Source: Oscillospiraceae bacterium
GTDB lineage: Bacteria; Bacillota; Clostridia; Oscillospirales; Oscillospiraceae
Direction: 5' to 3'
Length of the DNA: 44,833 bases
Assembly: GCA_022792945.1 (NCBI GenBank)
Contig: JAAWBZ010000038.1
Span: 1-44,833 of the forward strand
Position 1 is the first letter of the stretch. Each line of letters opens with the position of its first letter. A program made the translations under genes and the position numbers. Shown piece by piece: positions 32,978 to 40,508 of the stretch. The notes under the pieces were generated by a model, which was not told where the DNA came from, made no database searches, and was given only the letters and a program-made list of their open reading frames with translations.

Positions 32978-34663
32978 ATGAAAAAACTCGTATCCCTTCT
33001 GCTGATCCTCACGCTGCTCCTGGCCCTGGCCCCGGCGGCGGCCGCGGCGGACGGCGTCGCGCAGCTGAGCGGCATCGGCGGCGGGCCGCTGGTGTCCGTG
33101 GACATGACCGGGCGCACCGGTGAGGTGGTGCTGGCCAACGGCGCCATCGCCTCGGACATGGCCGCCGCCTCCATGGTGGGCGGCAGCGTCGCGGCCATCA
33201 ACGGCGGCTTCTTCAACTCCTACTATACCGGCCAGGGCAATTCCTTCCCCGGCAACTGTCCCATCATCTACGGCGTGGTGGTCCAGAACGGCCGGATCGT
33301 CAACGGCGGCGGCGCCAACAACGCCATCGCCTTCACCTACGACGGCAAGGTGCTCATCGACCGTGTGGAGTGCCGCACCACCGCCATCGTCCAGGGCAAG
33401 GCCAACGTGGTCCTCTACGGCGTCAACAAGGTCTACCAGGAGGCCTCCTCCGTGACCCTGATGACCAAGGAGCTGAACCTCCCCTTCACCGCCCCCGCCG
33501 GGGCCCAGGTGTTCACCATCCAGAATGATAAAGTGACCGGCGTCAGCGGCGCGGGGACCTACACGGTGCCGGCGGGCTGCTCACTGCTGGTGTACAATTC
33601 CGGCGCGGTGGCCAATGCCCAACAGTGGGAGAATCTGCCCGCCGTGGGCGATACCGTGCAGCTCGCCACCTCCTACGGCCCCACCCGCACCGCCGACCAG
33701 GCCGACTGGGCCAACGTCAAGACCGCCATCGCCGGCGGGCGGATGCTGGTGCAGAACGGCGTCAATGTCACGGCTCAGGCGTCCTATAACGCCGAGTTCG
33801 ACAGCGATCCCAAGCAGTCCAACACCGGCTCGGCCCAGCGGAGCTTCGCCGCGGTCACTGCCGACGGCAAGCTGCTTCTGGGCACCGGCTCGGGCGCCTT
33901 CCCGCAGATCGCCGACGCCCTGATCGCCCGGGGCGCGGTGCACGCGGTGAGCCTGGACGGCGGCGCGTCCAGCATGCTCTGCGCCAACGGCTCCATGCTC
34001 ACCCCGGCGGGGCGGAAGCTGGCCTCGGTGCTGACGGTGGTGCCCCAGAATCCCAATGAGGCCAAGCCCGTCAATCCCGTGATCCCTGTCATCGACAACA
34101 GCCCCAACAAGCCCTCCGCCTGGGCCGCGGACGCCGTCGCGCAGGGCCAGGCGCTGAACCTCCTGCCGGCGTGGCTGCTGAATAACTACCGCAACCCCGT
34201 CACCCGCGAGGAGTTCTGCGACCTCATCTACCAGCTCATCCCTGCCCGCACCGGCAAGACCACCGACCAGCTCCGCGCACAGCTGGGCGTGGTGGGCGAA
34301 AAGTACACCTCCATCCACTTTACCGACACCAGTAAGTACAGCATCCTCCAGGCCGCGGCTCTTGGCATCGTCAACGGCTACGAGGACGGCTCCTTCCGGC
34401 CGGAAAAGACCCTCACCCGTCAGGAGGCCGCCGCCATGCTCCAGCGGGCCGCGGACCTGATGGGCACCGTGCAGCACACCGGCGGCAAGACCTTCGCTGA
34501 CGCCGCGGCCATCGCCCCGTGGGCGCAGGAGTCGGTGGAATACGTCACCTCCTGCGGCATCATGAACGGCACCGACAAGGGCTTCGACCCCCAGGGCAGC
34601 TATACCCGCGAGCAGGCGTTCATCACCATGCTCAATACCTACAACGCAGTTACCCCCAAATGA
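32978..34663 (+). CDS. Exported phosphodiester glycosidase (NAGPA) domain protein with SLH repeats
   Basis: A 561-residue surface protein. The signal peptide is KKLVSLLLILTLLLALAPAAAAA. Residues about 50-370 form a NAGPA-type domain: AAINGGFFNSYY, PIIYGVVVQNGRIVNGGG, ADGKLLLGTGSGAFPQI and the conserved VSLDGGASSMLCANG. Family members cleave GlcNAc-phosphodiester or related glycan links; here the substrate could be a wall or exopolysaccharide, which is inference. After a Pro/Asn linker (VNPVIPVIDNSPNKP), three SLH units occupy about 380-561 (VTREEFCDLIYQLI; LGIVNGYEDGSFRPEKTLTR; SVEYVTSCGIMNGTDKGF). These anchor it to the wall. ATG 32978 has AAGGAAGG 8 bases upstream; the longer frame would remove the signal peptide from the N-terminus. 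Confidence 0.88.
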   Translation: MKKLVSLLLILTLLLALAPAAAAADGVAQLSGIGGGPLVSVDMTGRTGEVVLANGAIASDMAAASMVGGSVAAINGGFFNSYYTGQGNSFPGNCPIIYGVVVQNGRIVNGGGANNAIAFTYDGKVLIDRVECRTTAIVQGKANVVLYGVNKVYQEASSVTLMTKELNLPFTAPAGAQVFTIQNDKVTGVSGAGTYTVPAGCSLLVYNSGAVANAQQWENLPAVGDTVQLATSYGPTRTADQADWANVKTAIAGGRMLVQNGVNVTAQASYNAEFDSDPKQSNTGSAQRSFAAVTADGKLLLGTGSGAFPQIADALIARGAVHAVSLDGGASSMLCANGSMLTPAGRKLASVLTVVPQNPNEAKPVNPVIPVIDNSPNKPSAWAADAVAQGQALNLLPAWLLNNYRNPVTREEFCDLIYQLIPARTGKTTDQLRAQLGVVGEKYTSIHFTDTSKYSILQAAALGIVNGYEDGSFRPEKTLTRQEAAAMLQRAADLMGTVQHTGGKTFADAAAIAPWAQESVEYVTSCGIMNGTDKGFDPQGSYTREQAFITMLNTYNAVTPK

Positions 34664-34667
34664 CCCC

Positions 34668-34700
34668 AAGCCGCCGGCCCAATGGGCCGGCGGCTTGTTT
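34668..34700 (+). terminator. Terminator of NAGPA/SLH gene
   Basis: Perfect 13-bp stem AAGCCGCCGGCCC / GGGCCGGCGGCTT (34668-34696) with an AAT loop, then GTTT. It begins 4 bases after the stop. Confidence 0.85.
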
Positions 34701-34705
34701 GGCCC

Positions 34706-34734
34706 TTGCAAAAGACCCCGCGGTGTGGTAGGAT
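34706..34734 (+). promoter_or_regulatory. Promoter of YesL-type gene
   Basis: TTGCAA (34706-34711), 17-bp spacer ending in TGG, TAGGAT (34729-34734). Confidence 0.6.
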
Positions 34735-34763
34735 AGGAAAAACGGCGTGCTGGGAGGTTCCTT

Positions 34764-35429
34764 ATGTTTTTTCCGAAAATCGATCCGGCGCAGACCCCGA
34801 AACGGGACCCCAGGCCTGTGCCGGCGGGCGGGGCCGGACGGCTCTGGTATGTGCTCTCGACCCACTTCGGCAAGCTGGTGACGGCCAATCTGCTCTTTGT
34901 GCTCTTCTCCGTACCGGTGGTGACCATGCCCGCTGCCTTCGCCGCCATGACGGCGGTGATCCAGGCCCTCTGGCGGCAGGGGCAGTGCTTCGTCTGGGAG
35001 ACCTTCTGGCGGGAGCTGCGGACGGAGTTCTGGGCGCGGACGCTGTGGTCGCTGGTCCTGCTGGCGCTGCCGGTGGGCGGGTGGTTCCTGGGCGGCCTGA
35101 TGGCGGTGTGGGCGGCCTACGCCCTCTCGGCCATTTTGCTGGTGCTGGTGCTGCTGGCGGGCGGCTACTGGTTCGCGCAGATGGGGTGCCTGACCCTGGG
35201 CTGCGGAGCGTGCCTGCGCAACGCGCTGCTGCTGGCGGCGCTGGAGACGAAGCGGAACTTCTTCCTCCTGCTCATCGAGGGCGTCACCGCGGCGCTGGTG
35301 ACGGTGTTCTGGCCCTTCAGCACACCCTTCCTCTTTGTATTCCTGGCGGCGCTGATGCAGCTGCTGGTGGTCGCGGCGGTCAACCCGGCGCTGGATGCCC
35401 GGGTCGTGGACCCGGAGGCGGCGGTCTGA
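34764..35429 (+). CDS. YesL/DUF624 family membrane protein
   Basis: A 221-residue predicted integral membrane protein. After a soluble Pro-rich start, FGKLVTANLLFVLFSVPVV and TMPAAFAAMTAVIQALW give the N-terminal signature of DUF624 (YesL), followed by hydrophobic segments near residues 95-115, 120-145 and 180-210 (TVFWPFSTPFLFVFLAALMQ). DUF624 proteins usually sit next to carbohydrate ABC transporter genes; here a sugar transporter lies 2.4 kb downstream but is not in the same transcription unit. The function is unknown. The ATG follows GGGAGG. The unit has its own promoter and a terminator shared with the convergent GNAT gene. Confidence 0.8.
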   Translation: MFFPKIDPAQTPKRDPRPVPAGGAGRLWYVLSTHFGKLVTANLLFVLFSVPVVTMPAAFAAMTAVIQALWRQGQCFVWETFWRELRTEFWARTLWSLVLLALPVGGWFLGGLMAVWAAYALSAILLVLVLLAGGYWFAQMGCLTLGCGACLRNALLLAALETKRNFFLLLIEGVTAALVTVFWPFSTPFLFVFLAALMQLLVVAAVNPALDARVVDPEAAV

Positions 35430-35440
35430 CGGCAAATCTG

Positions 35441-35475
35441 AAAACCCCGGAATCCGATGGATTCCGGGGTTTTTC
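35441..35475. terminator. Bidirectional terminator, YesL-type / GNAT genes
   Basis: Stem AAAACCCCGGAATCC / GGATTCCGGGGTTTT around a GAT loop, 15 bp and perfect, followed by TTCG. T-rich on both strands. Confidence 0.9.
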
Positions 35476-35477
35476 GT

Positions 35478-36011
35478 CTAATCATCGCCCTCCAGCTCGA
35501 TCCAGTACCGCTGCACCACGCCGGTGCGGCCCAGGCGGGGCTTGTCGGCCACCTCGTCCTCCATAACGCCGCCGTTGGCCAGGATGGTCCGGCGGGACGC
35601 CTCGTTCCCGCGGTCGCAGGTCACCAGGATCCGCGACACGCCCCAGCCGCGGTACACCCGGCACGCCTGCGCCAGCAGCTCCGTGGCATAGCCCTTGCGC
35701 TGCTCCGAAGGGCGCACGCTGTAGCTCACGTGGCCGCCGTAGCGCAGAAGAAATTCCGTCAGGTGGTGCCGGCACTCCACCATGCCCACCAGGCGCTTGT
35801 CCGCAGGGCGCATGGCCAGGTAGACCGACGACTCCACCCAGCCCGGCGTCCGGCGCCGGGTACCGGGATCCAGCCAGCGGTCGTAGTCCGCCGTCTCCAG
35901 CAGCTTGCGGCAGCCGCCGGCCCCGCCGCCGCGGGCGAGCAGCTCCGCGCGATAGTCCATGACCTTCCCCTCATCCGCCTTCGTGGGCGGGATCAACCGC
36001 AGCTGGTCCAT
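35478..36011 (-). CDS. GNAT family N-acetyltransferase
   Basis: A 177-residue acetyl-CoA-dependent acyltransferase. The acetyl-CoA pyrophosphate loop is in YSVRPSEQRKGYATELL (motif A, Q-x-x-G-Y/A), preceded by the beta strand LVGMVECRHHL. The following ILVTCDRGNEASRRTILANG is motif B with the usual N-x-A-S-x-R-x-I-x-x-x-G pattern of the RimJ/small-molecule type. The substrate is unknown. The ATG at 36011 has GGAGG 7 bases upstream; a longer frame to 36122 lacks a ribosome site and crosses the promoter (TTGACA-17-GAAACT, 36086-36058). Confidence 0.88.
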   Translation of the reverse strand: MDQLRLIPPTKADEGKVMDYRAELLARGGGAGGCRKLLETADYDRWLDPGTRRRTPGWVESSVYLAMRPADKRLVGMVECRHHLTEFLLRYGGHVSYSVRPSEQRKGYATELLAQACRVYRGWGVSRILVTCDRGNEASRRTILANGGVMEDEVADKPRLGRTGVVQRYWIELEGDD

Positions 36012-36057
36012 TTGACCGCCTCCTTCGCGCGCCGGCCGCCTCGATGCCTCTGTCTCC

Positions 36058-36086
36058 AGTTTCCCACATGGGAGGGGGTTTGTCAA
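36058..36086 (-). promoter_or_regulatory. Promoter of GNAT gene
   Basis: On the minus strand TTGACA (36086-36081), 17-bp spacer, GAAACT (36063-36058), with TGG before the -10 box. Confidence 0.5.
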
Positions 36087-36191
36087 GCCTTCCGCGATAA
36101 AAATAATTCCGGGGGCTTTCATTCCGTATGGCCAAGCGCCGCAGATTCCGGTAAAATGGCGGTATCATCATGAAACGGGAGGTATCCACCA

Positions 36192-36779
36192 ATGACATAC
36201 GGCTATTTGCGGGTTTCCACAAGGGAGCAGAATGAGGAGCGACAGCGCATCGCTCTGGAAAAATTTGGCATCTCAGTGGAGCGGATGTATCTGGACAAGC
36301 AGAGCGGCAAGGATTTCGCGCGGCCGGCCTACCGGCGGCTGCTGCGGCGTCTGCGGCCGGGCGACCTGCTGGTGCTCCCCAGCATCGACCGGCTGGGGCG
36401 GAATTATCACGAAATCCTGGAGCAGTGGCGGCTGCTGACCAAGAAAATGCGCGTGGGCATCGTGGTGCTGGACATGCCGCTGCTGGACACCCGGCGGGAG
36501 CAGGGGCTGACGGAGACGCTGATCACCGACATCGTGCTCCAGCTGCTCAGCTACGTGGCCCAGTCCGAGCGGGAGCTGCTGCGCAGCCGGCAGGAGGCGG
36601 GCATCGCCGCGGCCAAGGCCCGAGGCGTCCAGTTCGGGCGGCGGGCCATGCCGCGGCCGCCGGGCTTTGAGGCCCGCTGCCACGCCTGGCGCAGCGGCCA
36701 CCTTACCTCCCGGCAGGCGGCGGCCTGCCTGGGCGTCTCCCAGACCACCTTCCTCAAGTGGGCCCATGACAGTGAGTAA
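36192..36779 (+). CDS. Serine recombinase, resolvase/invertase type
   Basis: A 195-residue small serine recombinase. The catalytic Ser9 with Arg7 is in YGYLRVSTREQN, and the second signature DRLGRNYHEI is in place. The long dimerisation helix is SERELLRSRQEAGIAAAKAR (roughly 128-147), and the C-terminal Hin-like HTH is LTSRQAAACLGVSQTTFLKW. The length is normal for invertases and resolvases, so nothing essential is missing. The ATG has GGGAGG upstream. Such enzymes invert or resolve DNA between short dyad sites; paired inverted dyads with a central AG dinucleotide lie 140 bases downstream (36916-36995) and are candidate targets. It may alternatively be a domesticated transposon resolvase. Confidence 0.9.
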   Translation: MTYGYLRVSTREQNEERQRIALEKFGISVERMYLDKQSGKDFARPAYRRLLRRLRPGDLLVLPSIDRLGRNYHEILEQWRLLTKKMRVGIVVLDMPLLDTRREQGLTETLITDIVLQLLSYVAQSERELLRSRQEAGIAAAKARGVQFGRRAMPRPPGFEARCHAWRSGHLTSRQAAACLGVSQTTFLKWAHDSE

Positions 36780-36788
36780 ATTTTTCAA

Positions 36789-36815
36789 CCGCCGGCCATG
36801 TGCCGGCGGATTATT
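36789..36815 (+). terminator. Hairpin after serine recombinase gene
   Basis: CCGCCGGC / GCCGGCGG, an 8-bp stem with a five-base CATGT-type loop (about 36789-36809), followed by ATTATT. A weak T tract. Confidence 0.5.
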
Positions 36816-36915
36816 CCACAGCTGGAGGACAATGATGCTTGGAATGTCGCACGGCGGCGGAAATTTTCGACAAAGTACAGACGGGGTTTTTGTGAGTCTC
36901 TACAAAGTTTGCGCA

Positions 36916-36995
36916 CGAAAGTAGACTTTTCTTTAAATGCGCTGTTTTACAAGTGTTTTCATAATATCACACCTGAAAAGAAAAGTCTACTTTCG
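36916..36995. repeat. Inverted pair of dyad sites upstream of sugar ABC operon
   Basis: Two 18-bp arms, CGAAAGTAGACTTTTCTT (36916-36933) and its exact reverse complement (36978-36995), separated by 44 AT-rich bases. Each arm is itself a dyad, AAAGT-AG-ACTTT (36918-36929) and AAAGT-CT-ACTTT (36982-36993), with centres 64 bp apart. Possible roles are paired repressor operators, recombination sites, or an RNA hairpin. The rest of 36780-37117 has no gene and no clear promoter. Confidence 0.75.
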
Positions 36996-37117
36996 CGTGC
37001 GGAGCCTTTCCCCAAGAGCGCGCTGCGGTGTCCGCGCCTGGTGCGTAAATTTTTATCCCGGAATTTTACGCAAGTTTCGATTTGTGTGAAAGGATATTCA
37101 AAACAGGAGGAAAGAAC

Positions 37118-38572
37118 ATGAAAAAGAGAATTCTCAGCTTGGTTCTGGCGCTGCTGATGCTGGTCAGCGTTCTGGCCGGCTGCGCCAAGGACGGCGCGTC
37201 TACGGACAGCCAGAGCCCCAGCGCGCCCGCCGGCAGCGGCGACAACGCCGGCGGCACGCAGCCCGCCGGCAGCACCGGCGGCGGGGAAGAGGAAGAGATC
37301 ACCCTGCGCTGGGTCAACGCGGGGTGGTCCCAGAATGACAAGGACAAGAAAATTCTTGCGCGCTGGAATGAGGTCCATCCCAATATCAAGATTGAGGTCA
37401 TTGAATTGTCCAGCATTGCCGACGAAGCCTACATGACCAACCTCGATACCATGATCGGCGGCGGTGAGCAGGTAGACCTTGCGTTCCTCAACTACTCGGA
37501 CGTTTACAGCCGCATTATCAACGGCGGCGTCCTGCCTCTGGATGACTACATTGCTGCGGCCGGCGACGACTACGAAGCCATGTACGGCTCTCTGGCCACT
37601 ACAATGCTTCAGTACGAAGGCAAGCTGTACGGCGTTCCCTTCTTGGGCAACACCTTTAAGGTCATCTACAACAAGACCTTGGCGGATGCAGCTGGTATCA
37701 CCATTGAGGACAACTGGACCATCGACGATTTTACCGAGGCGGCCCGCAAGATGAACGATCCCGCCAACGGCGTCTACGGCTGCGTGATTCCCTTTACCTG
37801 GGATGAAATTCTCTATGCTCCCGCCGAGCGCTGCGGCTGGCAGAGCGTTATCAAGAATGATGACGGCACTGTCTCTCCCAATTTTGATGACGAATTGCTG
37901 CTCAAAACACTCTCTTGGGAGAAGTCGATGGCCAGCGAGGGGCTGTGTCCCGACCTTGCCACCATGGAGGCTGAATCCATCGCCCGCCGTCAGGTCTTGG
38001 CCGAGGGCAAGTGTGGTATGATTATCGACACCTGCTGGGCATTGATCTGGCTCCAAACCTATATGTTCAATGATCCGGGCAAGGGCGAACTGGACTTTGA
38101 GCTGGGCATCGCGGACCTGCCCCTGGTCACTGACGCAGGCAAGGAGGTTTCCTGGAGCAATCTGGCCGATGCCTTCTACATTCCTAAAACAGCTAAGTAT
38201 CCCGCTGAGGCGTATGAGTTTGCCAAGTTCATCAGCAACGAGTGCATCGCGGAAAGCGACAACTACATGCCTGTCTATCTGGATGCCGATCTGGACGACG
38301 CGACGGTGGCCTTGACCGAGTTTACCGATGACAAGGGCACAAAGCATACTGAAATCTATCCGATGGAAACCGCTCTGGCCGCCATTGCCACGCCCTACGA
38401 GTCCCATATTGCCCATTTCCATTACGATCCCACACTGGCGGCGCATACGTCGTTGATGCAGGTGCTGTTCCGTGAGCAGTATAAGCTGTTTATAAACGGT
38501 GAAATCGAGTTGGAGGATTGGGTAGATACCATGCAGATGCTTGGCGAAGGCGAATTGGCTCGTCTGCAATGA
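37118..38572 (+). CDS. Sugar ABC transporter substrate-binding lipoprotein
   Basis: A 484-residue family 1 extracellular solute-binding protein. The lipobox is LVSVLAGC, with lipidated Cys22 after a classic signal peptide (KKRILSLVLALLML). A Ser/Gly-rich tether follows. The mature domain starts ITLRWVNAGWSQNDKDKKIL and RWNEVHPNIKIEVIELSS, then LDTMIGGGEQVDLAFLNYSD, YGVPFLGNTFKVIYNKTL and KTAKYPAEAYEFAKFISNE, all typical of carbohydrate-binding members. It captures an oligosaccharide or sugar for the two permeases encoded next. ATG 37118 has CAGGAGG 8 bases upstream. Codon use is less GC-rich than in the neighbours, common for binding proteins and possibly a sign of transfer of the operon. Confidence 0.93.
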   Translation: MKKRILSLVLALLMLVSVLAGCAKDGASTDSQSPSAPAGSGDNAGGTQPAGSTGGGEEEEITLRWVNAGWSQNDKDKKILARWNEVHPNIKIEVIELSSIADEAYMTNLDTMIGGGEQVDLAFLNYSDVYSRIINGGVLPLDDYIAAAGDDYEAMYGSLATTMLQYEGKLYGVPFLGNTFKVIYNKTLADAAGITIEDNWTIDDFTEAARKMNDPANGVYGCVIPFTWDEILYAPAERCGWQSVIKNDDGTVSPNFDDELLLKTLSWEKSMASEGLCPDLATMEAESIARRQVLAEGKCGMIIDTCWALIWLQTYMFNDPGKGELDFELGIADLPLVTDAGKEVSWSNLADAFYIPKTAKYPAEAYEFAKFISNECIAESDNYMPVYLDADLDDATVALTEFTDDKGTKHTEIYPMETALAAIATPYESHIAHFHYDPTLAAHTSLMQVLFREQYKLFINGEIELEDWVDTMQMLGEGELARLQ

Positions 38573-38670
38573 TTTCGACTGCAATCCATCTGCTTCTGCG
38601 GCAGCCCAGTCCCGGTCGGGCTGCCGCTTCTTTGAAATTCTGTTCTCATTGAGAGGAGAAGGACGACATT

Positions 38671-39627
38671 ATGCGCAACAATAAACAACCGCCCGGCATG
38701 AACGCGGCTACCGTGTATGTCAAGCACAGGCACGGCCTCAGTCACGTCCGACTGAGGGAAACGCTGTCAGGTTACCTGCTGGTGGCCCCGAGCCTGCTTG
38801 GTTTTCTAGTCCTAACCCTGTTCGGCATTGTCTTCTCCCTTGCCATGGCGTTTACCGACTGGAACCTCCTCAAGGGCGTGGATGAGGCCAATTTCATCGG
38901 TCTGAAAAACTTCAAGGATATGTTCTCTGACGTATACCTTCGCGCCAGCATCCGCAATAACCTGCTCCTGCTGCTGGTGGTACCGATCAGCTTATTCCTC
39001 TCTGCGGTGCTGGCCAATGTGATGAACCGGGCCATCTACGGCAAGGGCGGCGCCCGGGCGCTGTTCTTCCTGCCCTACGTCACCAACATGGTGGCGATCG
39101 CCACGGTCTGGCAGGCCCTGTTCCACAAAAGCCGCGGGCCCATCAACGTGCTGCTGATGATCCTGGGCATCTCCGAGGAGGCGCTGCCCGGCTGGCTCTC
39201 CAGCAGCAAGTGGGCGCTTTTGGGCGTGGCCATTGTGCTGCTGTGGAAAAACCTTGGCTATAACATTCTCATGTACAGCGGCGCCCTCCAGAGTATCCCC
39301 AAGGATTACTATGAAGCCGCTGACTTGGATGGGGCCAACGCCGTGCAGAAGTTTTTCCATATCACGCTGCCCCAGCTGAAGCCTACATCCTTTATGCTGA
39401 CGATTTTGGGTATTATCAGCAGCTTGCAGATGTGGAGCTTCGTGCAGATCATTACCAATGGCGGACCGGGCACAGCGACCTATACGGTGGGCCTGTACAT
39501 CTATCGCTCGGCGTTCATCACTTATCGCACCGGCTTCGCCTGCGCATTGGCGTGGGTGCTGTGTTTCGCCATTATGATCGTGACCGTGTTCCGCTGGCGC
39601 ACCGAGCGGAAATATGAGAACGAATGA
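38671..39627 (+). CDS. Sugar ABC transporter permease (MalF/UgpA type)
   Basis: A 318-residue inner-membrane subunit with six predicted TM segments, from SGYLLVAPSLLGFLVLTLFG to CALAWVLCFAIMIVTVFRW. The cytoplasmic EAA loop that docks the ATPase is YYEAADLDGANAVQKFFHIT then LPQLKP. ATG 38671 follows GAGAGGAGAAGGA. The 98-base gap after the binding-protein gene has no strong hairpin and a short GC-rich stretch only (CAGCCCAGTCCCGGTCGGGCTG, split 38598-38624), which may tune downstream expression relative to the abundant lipoprotein. Confidence 0.93.
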   Translation: MRNNKQPPGMNAATVYVKHRHGLSHVRLRETLSGYLLVAPSLLGFLVLTLFGIVFSLAMAFTDWNLLKGVDEANFIGLKNFKDMFSDVYLRASIRNNLLLLLVVPISLFLSAVLANVMNRAIYGKGGARALFFLPYVTNMVAIATVWQALFHKSRGPINVLLMILGISEEALPGWLSSSKWALLGVAIVLLWKNLGYNILMYSGALQSIPKDYYEAADLDGANAVQKFFHITLPQLKPTSFMLTILGIISSLQMWSFVQIITNGGPGTATYTVGLYIYRSAFITYRTGFACALAWVLCFAIMIVTVFRWRTERKYENE

Positions 39628-39640
39628 GGAGGTGCGATCA

Positions 39641-40498
39641 ATGACCAAGGCAACTGGCAAGCATTTAAGAGCCGCCCGGCAGGTCCGTAAGATTCTCCTG
39701 TCCGTGCTCATTTGGATTCTCGGCATTATGATGGTGATTCCCTTCATTTGGATGCTGTCAACGTCCTTCAAGGGCATGAATGATGTATTCACCTTTCCCA
39801 TTGAGTGGATTCCCAAGAATCCCACCTTGTCGGGTTATCAAGCGCTGATCTCCGGCAAGGTCCCCTATTTCACGTTCTTTTGGAATTCCGTAAAGGTGGC
39901 TTTGATTTCCGTATTCGGTACGTTTTTTTCCTGTACGATGGCCGGCTATGCCTACGCAAAGGTCCATTTTATTGGGCGGGACAAGCTGTTTATGGTCAAG
40001 CTCATGACTACCATGCTTCCCAGTCTTGTAACCATGCTGCCCACCTACATTATATATTCAAAGCTTGGCCTTTTAAATACGCACGCCGCCCTTTGGGTCG
40101 CATACTTCTTTGGCGGCACTTTCGGTGTGTTCCTGATGCGGACGGCCTTTGTCGGCATCCCAGACTCGCTGATCGACTCGGCCAAAATCGACGGCGCAGG
40201 TCACTTCCGGATTTATTGGTCCATTGCGCTCCCCAATGTTCGCTCATCTGTCTCCACGCTGCTGTTCCTTTACTTCCTATGGTCGTGGAACGACTATGAA
40301 ACACCCCTTCTTTATATCTGGGAGAGTAAGATGTACACACTGCCCCTGGCGGTCAAGTATTTTGCCGACGACCAGATGCAGAATTTCCCAGCGATCATGG
40401 CGGCCAACGTCCTGATGCTGCTGCCCATTATCATCGCGTTTGCCTCCTGTCAAAAGTTTTTTGTTAATTCTTTGGTCAGCTCCGGCCTGAAAGGATAG
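39641..40498 (+). CDS. Sugar ABC transporter permease (MalG/UgpE type)
   Basis: A 285-residue second permease subunit; the pair forms the channel. It starts with a basic cytoplasmic segment, then ILLSVLIWILGIMMVIPFIW and MLSTSFKGMNDVF, the MalG-type signature after TM1. The EAA-like loop is DSAKIDGAGHFRIYWSIALP, and the protein ends QKFFVNSLVSSGLKG, the family's usual ...G-x-x-K-G terminus. The ATG at 39641 is chosen because GAGGAGG (39626-39632) is 8 bases away; the ATG at 39614 lies inside the preceding gene. No ATP-binding subunit is encoded in this operon, so a shared MsmK-type ATPase elsewhere is likely. Confidence 0.93.
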   Translation: MTKATGKHLRAARQVRKILLSVLIWILGIMMVIPFIWMLSTSFKGMNDVFTFPIEWIPKNPTLSGYQALISGKVPYFTFFWNSVKVALISVFGTFFSCTMAGYAYAKVHFIGRDKLFMVKLMTTMLPSLVTMLPTYIIYSKLGLLNTHAALWVAYFFGGTFGVFLMRTAFVGIPDSLIDSAKIDGAGHFRIYWSIALPNVRSSVSTLLFLYFLWSWNDYETPLLYIWESKMYTLPLAVKYFADDQMQNFPAIMAANVLMLLPIIIAFASCQKFFVNSLVSSGLKG

Positions 40499-40508
40499 GA
40501 TCGACGAC

